Assembly: GCA_964489835.1 (NCBI GenBank)
Contig: CAZBBC010000103.1
Span: 1-17,632 of the forward strand
Direction of reading: 5' to 3'
Length of the DNA: 17,632 bases
From: CAZBBC01 sp964489835
Lineage (GTDB): Bacteria; Calditrichota; Calditrichia; JAJRVZ01
Each line of letters starts with the position of its first letter. Positions within the stretch are counted from its first letter, which is position 1. A program made the position numbers and the translations under genes. Shown piece after piece: positions 1-6,914 of the stretch. The notes below the pieces were generated by a model. The model searched no databases and was not told where the DNA came from. It worked only from the letters and a program-made list of their open reading frames with translations.

Positions 1-3
1 TGA

Positions 4-17
4 TCCGCCGAGGCGGA
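4..17. repeat. small GC-rich palindrome (TCCGCC-GA-GGCGGA)
   Basis: Perfect 6-bp arms around a 2-bp centre. The same arms occur at 17541-17554 with a GC centre, and a related CCGCC/GGCGG hairpin lies at 3195-3209. It is at the window edge, so its context is unknown. Confidence 0.6.
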
Positions 18-53
18 CAGGATGACAATCGTGGAACATTTGTAGTGCCCAAT

Positions 54-140
54 CCTTTATACCTTATACCTTATACCTTATACCTTATACCTTATACCCT
101 ATACCTTATACCCTATACCTTATACCTTATACCTTATACC
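54..140. repeat. 7-bp tandem repeat (ACCTTAT)n
   Basis: Eleven head-to-tail ACCTTAT heptamers run from 61 to 137. The sixth and eighth units carry the same T-to-C change (ACCCTAT). A partial unit lies on each side. The array ends 8 bp short of the stop codon of the minus-strand ygfZ-like gene, so it lies just downstream of that gene. Arrays like this change copy number by slippage. No coding or terminator role is visible. Confidence 0.95.
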
Positions 141-148
141 TATGCGGC

Positions 149-1228
149 TTAAACATACGCCTGGGGCGGAATCCGCAACCGGCCGGGGATTCTGGATTTT
201 CCGGACTGTATTTCAACATAGATATCATTCTGGGTGGTATACATCTTCCTAATATAACCGAGGGCCAGGCTTTGTTCGCTAACAGGATTATAAACATAAC
301 TGGTCAAATGGCCGATAGGTTCATCGTCAATATAGATTTCCATCGGTGGCTGCCGGGAAAGTTTTTCCGACAAGTCAATAATCATCAGGTACTTTTGAAC
401 TTTTTCATAGGTGTCTAATCGTGCGATTACTTCCTGTCCGGTATAGCAACCTTTGGTAAAACTAATCGCCCTGGTCAGATAGGCTTCCAGGGGATTATAA
501 TCCTGGGTGATCTCTGTCCCGCCGTCCGGCATGCCGCTCTCGACGCGAATGATCTGGAAAGCCGTATCGCCAATGAGTCGGCCGTTAAATGATTTCAAAT
601 GATCCTGCAGTGTTGTAATCATTTGCCCGGCATCTGAGTTACTAATGCAGATATTGTAGGCGGGATATTTAAAATTTTCGTTTTTCAATATAGGAAACTG
701 TTTATCCTGAATATTCAACCACAGTGCTTCATCCTTATCATTGAGCGTGCTATTGGTTACCTGACCAAGAAATTGCCGGGAATGGGGACCGATCAGGGTT
801 AACCATGAATAATCCATCGTGACGTCTTTAACGTATACATCTTCGAAAATTATAAATCGGTTGATCCAATCCATCAGATGAATGACGCGAAAAAACGAAG
901 TAATCAATATAAGCGCATCACCCATATTGAGTACTTTGCAAAAATCAATCAGACGGCCTTTTGGCGTGACAAACACCGTGTCAGCCATGGTGCCGACGGC
1001 CAGGGTTTGAAGATCATTGGTGGAGATACGGTTTAATAAATCAATCGTATCTGCCCCCGTAAGGGCGAGTTTACCCAAATAGCTTCGATCCAACAGGGCC
1101 ACATTACTATTAATCGCTTCCAACTCTGATTTTACATCTCCATAATCGCCGGGAATTTCCCATTCCTGTGCCTGTATATAATTGGCCCCTGCCTGATCAT
1201 GAATTTCATTTAAATAGAGCTTTTTCAT
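149..1228 (-). CDS. ygfZ: YgfZ/GcvT-like folate-binding protein
   Basis: The 359-residue protein resembles the aminomethyltransferase (GcvT) fold used by YgfZ/Iba57 proteins. These bind folate and help maintain or repair Fe-S clusters in enzymes such as MiaB. The key evidence is the YgfZ signature KGCYTGQE at about residues 259-266, with Cys261, followed by a C-terminal barrel-like region. It is not GcvT proper, because no glycine-cleavage genes are nearby and the KGC-GQE motif is the YgfZ hallmark. The ATG start (MKKLYL) has no clear Shine-Dalgarno upstream. It is the last gene of the minus-strand lipoate/2-oxo acid dehydrogenase block, separated from E2 by a repeat-filled gap of about 300 bp. 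A link to lipoyl synthase (LipA, an Fe-S enzyme) is plausible but inferred. Confidence 0.85.
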   Translation of the reverse strand: MKKLYLNEIHDQAGANYIQAQEWEIPGDYGDVKSELEAINSNVALLDRSYLGKLALTGADTIDLLNRISTNDLQTLAVGTMADTVFVTPKGRLIDFCKVLNMGDALILITSFFRVIHLMDWINRFIIFEDVYVKDVTMDYSWLTLIGPHSRQFLGQVTNSTLNDKDEALWLNIQDKQFPILKNENFKYPAYNICISNSDAGQMITTLQDHLKSFNGRLIGDTAFQIIRVESGMPDGGTEITQDYNPLEAYLTRAISFTKGCYTGQEVIARLDTYEKVQKYLMIIDLSEKLSRQPPMEIYIDDEPIGHLTSYVYNPVSEQSLALGYIRKMYTTQNDIYVEIQSGKSRIPGRLRIPPQAYV

Positions 1229-1261
1229 AAGAATAAAATAATTTTAAAATTTTTTATCTAA

Positions 1262-1490
1262 CCTGATCTATTTACACCGCCCCGTACTATGGGGCAAACA
1301 AAGAAAAATAGTCCACGGATTCCACAGATTAACACGGATTTTATTTAAAAATTATTTTTATTTTAGTTTTAATCCGTGTCCGGCTGCGCCGGATAATCTG
1401 CGTCATCCATGTTCTATAAATATCGTTGCGCCGCTTCCTGCCTGGTCTGCCCGGCGCAGACGTGGCGCAGACGGGCGAGAAATTCATTAT
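1262..1490 (+). repeat. composite intergenic repeat, copy A
   Basis: Fills most of the E2-ygfZ gap. Read 5' to 3' on the plus strand it holds: the tip CCTGATCTATT (1262-1272); a GCCCC/GGGGC hairpin (1279-1295); an A-rich linker; a periodic arm starting GTCCACGGATT; an AT core containing TTTTAGTTTT; a reverse arm starting AATCCGTGT; and a second module, TTGCGCCGCT...GCGAGAAATT. Two GC-rich pieces interrupt it: TCCGGC-TGC-GCCGGA at 1379-1393, and about 39 bp at 1436-1474 that are absent from the matching module at 17479-17507. Related copies lie at 8811-8952 (minus orientation) and 17385-17507. Confidence 0.85.
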
Positions 1491-1536
1491 CCAGGCTAAC
1501 AGGAGAGAATACCCCTTAATCAAGCGTGATTTGGAA

Positions 1537-2853
1537 TTATAACCGGGTTTCAGGATCGTAAGATTGTAAATTTTCTTTCAGGCGTTTTAAAAATCTTGCC
1601 CCCATGGCCCCGTCGATCAAGCGGTGGTCGAATGTGAGTGATACATCCATCATTGGGCGGATGGCAATCGCATCATGGACAACGATTGCTCTTTTTTCAA
1701 GAGCGCCGACACCAAGTATCGCTAATTGCGGTTGATTGATCAAAGGAAAGCCTATTTTTGTTCCAAAAACGCCGAAGTTCGAAATAGAAAATGTACCACC
1801 ACTAACTTCGTCCGGCTTTAGCTTACGTTTTCGGGCGCGGGCAGCGAGGTCGTTAATAGCCCGGGCAATTCCAACCAGGTTGAGTGCGTCAGCATTTTTT
1901 ATAACGGGGACGATCAAGCCCTGATCGGTATCCACGGCGATGCCCAGATTGATAAAATGTTTGATCACAATGTTTTCATTGTCAATGGATGCATTTATGA
2001 GAGGAAATTCTTTTAGAGTTTTAACCACTGCTTCGGAGATAAAGGGCATAAAGGTCAGCTTAATGCCTTCCTTTCTGTAAAATGAATCTTTCGATTTATC
2101 CCGCATTTTGTAAACATTGAGCATATCGACTTCAATATACAGGCCAACATGAGCGGCAGTGTGTACGGTTTTAACCATATGTTCGGCGATTTTTTTACGA
2201 ATATGATCCATGGGAATAATCTCGATTCCGTCGCTGCCGACTGTTGCTGATGCTGCCGGCGCTGTATAACCCGGGGCTGCAGGAACCGGTGCACTTGTTT
2301 TGCGGTTTTCAATATATTGCAGCATATCCTTTTTTGTTACCCGACCGCTGATACCGCTGCCTTCAATGGTTTCCATTTCTTCAGCAGAGACTCCCTCCGT
2401 GTGGGCAATATTCATAACAACAGGAGAGAAAAATTTAGTGGTTTTCGGTTTTTTTTCCTTAACACCGGTACCTGTCTCTGCTGGCGTCTCTAAAGCTGCG
2501 GGTGGTTCTTCCTGGACTTTTTGGGACTGGGATTGCAATTTTTCTGCAACCCCAGGAACCGGCGCTTCGGCAGTCCTGGATGCTGGTGGGGTTTGATCAG
2601 TTCCGGCTGCCACACGTTCTGTCTCCAGACGGGCAATCACTTTTCCCACTTCAACCGTATCATTTTCATTGGCCAATAACTCGACAATTTTTCCGGCAAC
2701 CGGCGTAGGAATCTCCGAATCCACTTTGTCTGTACTTATCTCTAAAATAATTTCATCTTTTTCAACCGAATCGCCGACCTTCTTTAACCATTTAATAATT
2801 GTTCCCTCGGTAATACTTTCACCCATTTTGGGCATAATCATGTCGTACTTCAT
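1537..2853 (-). CDS. 2-oxo acid dehydrogenase E2 (dihydrolipoamide acyltransferase)
   Basis: E2 core of a pyruvate or branched-chain 2-oxo acid dehydrogenase complex. It moves the acyl group from lipoamide to CoA. An N-terminal lipoyl domain (about 1-78) carries the lipoyl lysine in STDKVDSEIP (Lys43). A Pro/Ala/Glu-rich linker follows, then an E3/E1-binding domain (about 141-182, with GSGISGRVTKKD), a second linker, and the catalytic domain (from about 210), ending in the active-site motif DHRLIDG (409-415). Length (438 aa) is normal for a one-lipoyl E2. I chose the ATG at 2853 because AGAGGTG sits 3 nt upstream of it. An in-frame GTG at 2859 overlaps that ribosome-binding site. The substrate cannot be fixed from sequence. 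E1 is encoded upstream on the same strand across a 685-bp gap. Confidence 0.93.
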   Translation of the reverse strand: MKYDMIMPKMGESITEGTIIKWLKKVGDSVEKDEIILEISTDKVDSEIPTPVAGKIVELLANENDTVEVGKVIARLETERVAAGTDQTPPASRTAEAPVPGVAEKLQSQSQKVQEEPPAALETPAETGTGVKEKKPKTTKFFSPVVMNIAHTEGVSAEEMETIEGSGISGRVTKKDMLQYIENRKTSAPVPAAPGYTAPAASATVGSDGIEIIPMDHIRKKIAEHMVKTVHTAAHVGLYIEVDMLNVYKMRDKSKDSFYRKEGIKLTFMPFISEAVVKTLKEFPLINASIDNENIVIKHFINLGIAVDTDQGLIVPVIKNADALNLVGIARAINDLAARARKRKLKPDEVSGGTFSISNFGVFGTKIGFPLINQPQLAILGVGALEKRAIVVHDAIAIRPMMDVSLTFDHRLIDGAMGARFLKRLKENLQSYDPETRL

Positions 2854-2969
2854 GAACACCTCTGATTTATTATTAACTGTGATCGTGTTTTCGGGTAATG
2901 AGTCTTTTGTTTTTTTCTGTGATTTTAAGATTTTTACAATTTACCGGTGTATAATCCAGTTATAACTAC

Positions 2970-3005
2970 AAATCTGACCCGCAAAATGTAAACTAAAATC
3001 TGACC
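2970..3005 (-). repeat. paired GGTCAGATTT words, possible IS-end remnant
   Basis: AAATCTGACC occurs at 2970-2979 and 2996-3005, a 26-bp offset. On the minus strand this reads GGTCAGATTT twice, separated by TAGTTTACATTTTGCG. Iterated words of this sort resemble transposase-binding sites at insertion-sequence ends. No transposase gene accompanies them, so this would be a remnant at most. It lies within the 685-bp stretch between E2 and E1. Confidence 0.35.
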
Positions 3006-3173
3006 GATATCAATTAAATTGATTGCACTAATTAATTTATAAATTTTTCAATGTATTATATAGCGTTACATATATCCTCTTAAAAAAGGGGGCTAAAGGG
3101 CTGTAATAATTTGTGTTCTATTGTATTTTTTATTCATTGTTATACAATCTCTTTACAGCAGGTCCACGATAGT

Positions 3174-3244
3174 CTTTTGATTTGTTCTTTTGTCCCGCCG
3201 AAATGGCGGATCTTCGACTTGATACAAAAGAACCAAAAAATCAA
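3174..3244. repeat. long imperfect hairpin with an interrupted loop
   Basis: The inner arms GTTCTTTTGT (3184-3193) and ACAAAAGAAC (3224-3233) are perfectly complementary. They extend outward through CTTTTGATTT (3174-3183) and AAAAAATCAAG (3234-3244) with mismatches. A GC-rich palindrome, CCGCC-GAAAT-GGCGG (3195-3209), sits in the loop. It resembles a hairpin repeat I recall from Bacteroidota, but I have no database comparison. Confidence 0.7.
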
Positions 3245-3250
3245 GGCTGT

Positions 3251-3367
3251 AAAATAATTTGAAGAAATTCTGCCGCTTGCTTCACTGAATTTTTTAAACT
3301 CGCTGCGCTCAGACAGAAAAAAATTCTTTTCGTTCCGCCTCGTGGGGAATTTCTAACAAATTATTTT
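3251..3367. repeat. inverted-repeat element between E2 and E1
   Basis: AAAATAATTTG plus GAAATTC at the left (3251-3270) is matched in inverse orientation at 3347-3367 (GAATTTC then CAAATTATTTT). The interior contains CTCGCTGCGCTC and CGTTCCGCCTCGTGGGG. Immediately to the left is the hairpin at 3174-3244. A related word, GGGCTGTAATAATTTG, occurs at 3098-3113 and resembles the left boundary GGCTGTAAAATAATTTG. No reading frame of note lies inside, so it looks like a non-autonomous repeat. Confidence 0.6.
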
Positions 3368-3460
3368 AAGGCCATTTTTATGAAGGCAATAATTTTATAT
3401 CTTTTAACTGTGTTTGTACCTAAAACAAGATATAGCGCCTTTTGACGTGGGCTTTTGCAG

Positions 3461-3517
3461 AATAGCATTTTTACTTTAAGCACTTTAGTTCACTTTAAAC
3501 TTTAGTCACTTGCTATT
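3461..3517. repeat. short AT-rich repeat with ACTTTA iterations
   Basis: AATAGCA (3461-3467) pairs with TGCTATT (3511-3517). Between them ACTTTA recurs at 3473, 3482, 3492 and 3499. It lies just downstream of the E1 stop codon on the minus strand. The loop is about 43 bp and there is no T-tract in the right place, so I do not call it a terminator. Confidence 0.45.
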
Positions 3518-3544
3518 TACCATACAATGAGTGAATTGAAATAA

Positions 3545-5581
3545 TCAATATCCCAATAGTTCTCGTAACTTTTCTAAAACATCCGCCGTTTGTGGTAGTG
3601 TACTATTTTCCAACACAGGACTGAATCCGACCGGGATATCTTTCCCACCTAATCGATGGATGGGCGCATCTAAGAATTCAAAGGCGAATTCGCCGATCTG
3701 AGCGGCAATCTCAGCGCCAAACCCCTGGAAAAGGCTATCTTCATGGGCCACCAGTACCTTGTTGGTCTTTTTAACCGAATCCAGGATAAGTGTACGGTCT
3801 AACGGTATAATCGAGCGGATATCAATAACCTCAACCTCATATCCTTCCCCGGAAAGCTGCCGGGCTGCCTCCAAAGACTTCTGAACCAGTGCTCCATAGG
3901 TAATCACTGTAGCATCCCTCCCTTCCCGTCGTACAATTCCTTTTCCGATGGGAAGCAGATATTCTTCATCAGGTTCCGGGGCAGAAGCATAGCTCTGCCG
4001 GTATAGTCCTTTATGTTCAAGAAAAAGTACCGGATCATTTCCGCGGATCGCTGCTTTCAGAAGTCCTTTGGCATCGTCTGCCTGGCTGGGATATACGATT
4101 TTAAGCCCGGGTATATGACTAAAGATTGCTTCTATATTTTGAGAATGACATAATCCCCCATGGATATAACCACCTACCGGGATTCTTATGATAACAGGAC
4201 AAGACCAGGCGTTATTGCTTCGCCAACGAATGGTAGATAATTCATTGCGTATTTGCATCATCGCTGTCCAAATATAGTCCCCAAACTGAATTTCAACAAC
4301 CGGTCTCAATCCCCTAACGGCCATACCGATGGCTACGCCAACGATACTTGATTCAGCTAATGGTGCATTAAAACAACGATCTTCACCAAACATGGAAGAT
4401 ATCCCGGTGGTGGCTGTAAAAACACCACCCTTTCCATCGGCTACATCCTGACCAAAAAGGAACACCTTGTCATTTCTGGCCATTTCCTCTTTAAGGGCAT
4501 GATTGATCGCATCAACAAGAACTACCTTTTCCCCTCTGTCTGAAGGTTCCTTGTAGGTTAAAATCGGATTTTCTTCATCGGGAGCGAAGAGATAGCGGTT
4601 AACGGAGTCAGAAGAAGGATGATCGATTCTTTCAGCAGATTCAGCGGCAATGTCGACATCATTTTTTATCTTCTTTTTTATCTCCTCGATTTCATCACTA
4701 CCTTTAATTTTTTCTTCTATCAAAAAAGATTCAAACTTGAGAAGCGGGTCATTTTTACGATCTCTCTCTAACTCTGATTTTCTCCTGTATTTTATATCGG
4801 AATCAGAACTGGAATGCGGAAGCAGACGAATCGTATCCGCTTCGACCAGAGAAGGTCCTTTTCCGGCTCTGGCCAGTTCTACAGCCTGTTGGGCGACTTC
4901 ATGCGATTTGAAAAAATCTGTGCCATCCACCTTAAAGCAATGAAGGCCCTCATAGCCGGTTCCGATTTTATAGATTGAACTTCCGGCCAGCTGTTTTGTT
5001 ACAGGAACAGAGATCGCATATTGGTTATTTTGGATAACAAAGATGACAGGCAGTGTATCCCGGGCAGCCCAATTGAGCGCTTCATGAAAATCACCCTGGG
5101 CGGTTGTCCCTTCTCCGGAGGAAACATATACAACCTCATCTTTGCCCTCTTTACGGGTACCTAATGCACAACCCACGGCCTGCAAGAATTGTGTTCCCGT
5201 CGGACTTGATTGGGTGATGATCCTTTGTTTTTTATGTCCATAATGATTAGACATTTGTCGGCCCCCGGAACTGGGATCATCGACACGGGCAAGAAAGTTA
5301 AGAAACACTTCCTCTGGGGTGACACCGTATTGGAGAACGAATGCAAGATCACGATAATAAGGATATGACCAGTCATAACCGGGTTTGAGTGCATAGGCGA
5401 ATGCCGTTTGTACCGCCTCATGACCGGAACAACCGATATGGAAATAGCTCTTACCCTGCTTTAACATAATCAGCATTTTCTGATCCATTAAACGGGCTTT
5501 CACGATATTTTTATAAAGAGAAAATAAAGTAGTCTGGGTTAGAGCAGTTTTAGTTTTGGATTTTATGTTTCTGACAGGCAT
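3545..5581 (-). CDS. fused E1 alpha/beta 2-oxo acid dehydrogenase
   Basis: Thiamine-diphosphate-dependent E1 that decarboxylates a 2-oxo acid (branched-chain acids or pyruvate) and acylates the E2 lipoyl group. Both subunits are in one 678-residue chain. The alpha part is about 15-335. It has SYPYYRD (72-78), the ThDP motif starting GEG at 156-158 and ending NN at 185-186, and the loop PHSSSDSDIKYRR (255-267), equivalent to the regulatory loop of E1 alpha. The beta part is about 350-678. It has GQDVADGKGGVF (377-388), FNAPLAES with the probable catalytic Glu410, and DIRSIIPLD (587-595). The first ThDP motif is GEG rather than the usual GDG, a conservative change at a Mg ligand. Fusions of this kind are typical of the FCB group. 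The start lies 10 bp after the stop of the 66-residue gene, so translation is probably coupled. Confidence 0.93.
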   Translation of the reverse strand: MPVRNIKSKTKTALTQTTLFSLYKNIVKARLMDQKMLIMLKQGKSYFHIGCSGHEAVQTAFAYALKPGYDWSYPYYRDLAFVLQYGVTPEEVFLNFLARVDDPSSGGRQMSNHYGHKKQRIITQSSPTGTQFLQAVGCALGTRKEGKDEVVYVSSGEGTTAQGDFHEALNWAARDTLPVIFVIQNNQYAISVPVTKQLAGSSIYKIGTGYEGLHCFKVDGTDFFKSHEVAQQAVELARAGKGPSLVEADTIRLLPHSSSDSDIKYRRKSELERDRKNDPLLKFESFLIEEKIKGSDEIEEIKKKIKNDVDIAAESAERIDHPSSDSVNRYLFAPDEENPILTYKEPSDRGEKVVLVDAINHALKEEMARNDKVFLFGQDVADGKGGVFTATTGISSMFGEDRCFNAPLAESSIVGVAIGMAVRGLRPVVEIQFGDYIWTAMMQIRNELSTIRWRSNNAWSCPVIIRIPVGGYIHGGLCHSQNIEAIFSHIPGLKIVYPSQADDAKGLLKAAIRGNDPVLFLEHKGLYRQSYASAPEPDEEYLLPIGKGIVRREGRDATVITYGALVQKSLEAARQLSGEGYEVEVIDIRSIIPLDRTLILDSVKKTNKVLVAHEDSLFQGFGAEIAAQIGEFAFEFLDAPIHRLGGKDIPVGFSPVLENSTLPQTADVLEKLRELLGY

Positions 5582-5591
5582 TTTTTACTGT

Positions 5592-5792
5592 CTACTTCTT
5601 CTCTTTACCGGTTTTCAGGGTTTGCTGCTGATTCTGGTATATCGCGCAATGAAGCATTAAATGATCGCGAAAATACAACATGGGATCATACTCACCGTTA
5701 ATTCTTACTGAACATTGATGACTCATTTCCTGACCCTGTGGACATACCATATCAGGAAATATGGGACAATGGGGATCTTTCTTTAGGGACAT
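5592..5792 (-). CDS. small Cys-containing protein of unknown function
   Basis: I do not recognise this 66-residue protein. It has four cysteines (9, 17, 27, 49) and several His residues arranged as PHCPIFPDMVC, SHQC and LHC, a Pro-rich N terminus and a basic tail (KTGKEKK). There is no signal peptide or membrane segment. Reality is supported by a good ribosome-binding site (GGTGAG, then ATTTAA, then the ATG at 5792), a position 10 bp before the fused E1 on the same strand, and a non-repeat composition. Metal binding through Cys/His is possible but the spacing fits no family I can name. It may be a small accessory of the E1/E2 complex, which is inference from position only. Confidence 0.65.
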   Translation of the reverse strand: MSLKKDPHCPIFPDMVCPQGQEMSHQCSVRINGEYDPMLYFRDHLMLHCAIYQNQQQTLKTGKEKK

Positions 5793-5930
5793 TTAAATCT
5801 CACCACAAGTAATTAATTTCTATCATTTCTCACATAGTTGCACGATACTGTGTGTTTTATGCTTAACACCAGAAGATCCAACACCCGGCAACGCTGTTAA
5901 ATGAATAATTTATCTAATTAGGTCTTTTTA

Positions 5931-6099
5931 TCTCTCAGCGACGACCTGCCCGCCGGCAGGCGCGGCGCAGCGACGCAAAGATAATTATGAAAAATGAAAA
6001 AAGATAAAAGATAAAAGAATTTGAAATTTATTCATTTTTCATTTGTCATTTTTCTTGGTCTTTATACGTCTTTGCGGCTCTGCGAGAGAAATTATTAAG
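5931..6099. repeat. inverted-repeat element between lipB and the 66-aa gene
   Basis: The left arm has CTCTCAGCGACG with CAGCGACGCAAAG. The right arm (6071-6099) reads TTTGCGGCTCTGCGAGAGAA, roughly its inverse. Inner arms are ATGAAAAATGAAAA and a matching TTTTTCATTTGTCATTTTTC. The left arm is split by 24 bp (5944-5967) containing the palindrome CCTGCC-CGCC-GGCAGG, and CAGCGACG is duplicated on both sides (5936-5943 and 5968-5975). The right arm matches the GCGCCGCTGCGAGAAAT modules at 1424-1490 and 17479-17507. It fills most of the 326-bp gap 5793-6118, in which I see no gene. Confidence 0.85.
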
Positions 6100-6118
6100 T
6101 CGATCAACTTATCCCTTA

Positions 6119-6802
6119 TCAAAGATTAAGAGTTTGGATATCTTGGTAATTCCATTCTTTTTTTATTTTAACGCCGAATATTTTTTCTAAATGATTAATT
6201 AAACTCATAACAACATCATTTCTGTCGATGTTATTTCCAACTTCTTCCAAAATTGAAGTTACTCCCATATCCATAATACCGCAGGGTATAATATGTTTAA
6301 AATAGTCTAAATTTGTCGTAATATTCATAGCAAAACCATGCATGGTCACCCAGCGGGTAACTTTTATACCAATGGCGCATATTTTTTTTCCCCCTACCCA
6401 GACGCCGGTTAATCCGGGAATCCGAATTCCGTGAATTGAAAGATCTTTCAGAGTCCCTATGATTACCTCCTCCAGATTTCTGAGATACCAGTGGACATCT
6501 TGATGGAATTGCGACAGATCCAATATCGGATAACCAACCAGCTGGCCCGGACCATGAAAAGTGATATCACCACCGCGATCAATTTCAATGACATCTATAC
6601 CGTTTGATTCTAAATAGGCAAGATCGGTTATTATATGATTCAAATTACCCGATTTACCAATAGTTATTACCGGGTTGTGCTCGGTGATAATTAAATAATT
6701 TTGAGAGCGCGACCTGACAACCTGCCCGAATAATTTTTTTTGTAAATCCCATATTTTCCGATAATCCGAGAGGCCGGTATTAATAATTTGGATTGTTTTC
6801 AA
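6119..6802 (-). CDS. lipB: octanoyl-[ACP]:protein N-octanoyltransferase
   Basis: Transfers octanoate from acyl carrier protein to the lipoyl lysine of E2-type proteins, the first step of lipoate assembly, in the cytoplasm. The 227-residue length is typical. Family motifs are clear: RGGDITFHGPGQLVGYPILD (77-96), the lysine in GGKKICAIGIK (Lys140 expected to be catalytic), TMHGFAMNI (153-161), and IIPCGI with the nucleophile Cys174. The start is TTG at 6802, giving the family-like MKTIQIINTGLSDY. The ATG a few bases upstream is out of frame and stops after four codons. No strong Shine-Dalgarno is visible. Upstream lies lpdA (112-bp gap with a 9-bp repeat array). The partner lipA is not in the window. 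Confidence 0.95.
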   Translation of the reverse strand: MKTIQIINTGLSDYRKIWDLQKKLFGQVVRSRSQNYLIITEHNPVITIGKSGNLNHIITDLAYLESNGIDVIEIDRGGDITFHGPGQLVGYPILDLSQFHQDVHWYLRNLEEVIIGTLKDLSIHGIRIPGLTGVWVGGKKICAIGIKVTRWVTMHGFAMNITTNLDYFKHIIPCGIMDMGVTSILEEVGNNIDRNDVVMSLINHLEKIFGVKIKKEWNYQDIQTLNL

Positions 6803-6868
6803 TGTTTTGTCATGTTTATATTATTTGACCTGGATTATTTATTTTTTACGAAAATACAGAGTTTTTTA

Positions 6869-6902
6869 TCCACGAATTACACGAATTACACGAATTATCA
6901 CG
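6869..6902 (-). repeat. 9-bp tandem repeat (CACGAATTA)x3
   Basis: Three perfect CACGAATTA units run from 6871 to 6897. They are preceded by TC and followed by TCACG. The array lies in the 112-bp lpdA-lipB gap, 12 bp after the lpdA stop. The same words make up the arms of the larger elements at 1312, 8880 and 17414, so this may be a solo arm of that family. Confidence 0.85.
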
Positions 6903-6914
6903 TATTTTCAAAAA

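Noticed and set aside
1279..1295. GCCCC/GGGGC hairpin as an intrinsic terminator
   Set aside because: Neither strand has a T-tract after the stem. It is followed by A-rich sequence on the plus strand and mixed sequence on the minus strand.
1341..1523. 60-codon minus-strand frame between E2 and ygfZ
   Set aside because: It lies wholly in the composite repeat (arms, AT core and GC-rich inserts). The translation is low-complexity basic sequence and it has no ribosome-binding site.
1736..1924. Antisense frames inside E2, E1, lpdA, mfd and the isomerase genes
   Set aside because: All are shadows of strongly supported genes, with no independent motifs or start signals.
3545..5581. E1 as two adjacent genes with a missed stop or frameshift
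   Set aside because: The frame is continuous, with a plausible linker (about 335-350), and fused E1 alpha/beta proteins are a known arrangement.
6795..6825. Frameshift or truncated start in lipB because no in-frame ATG is present
   Set aside because: A TTG start at 6802 gives a full-length LipB with a normal N terminus. The nearby ATG is simply out of frame.
6869..6902. CRISPR-like array of 9-bp units
   Set aside because: Units are contiguous with no spacers and far too short for CRISPR repeats. No cas genes are in the window.
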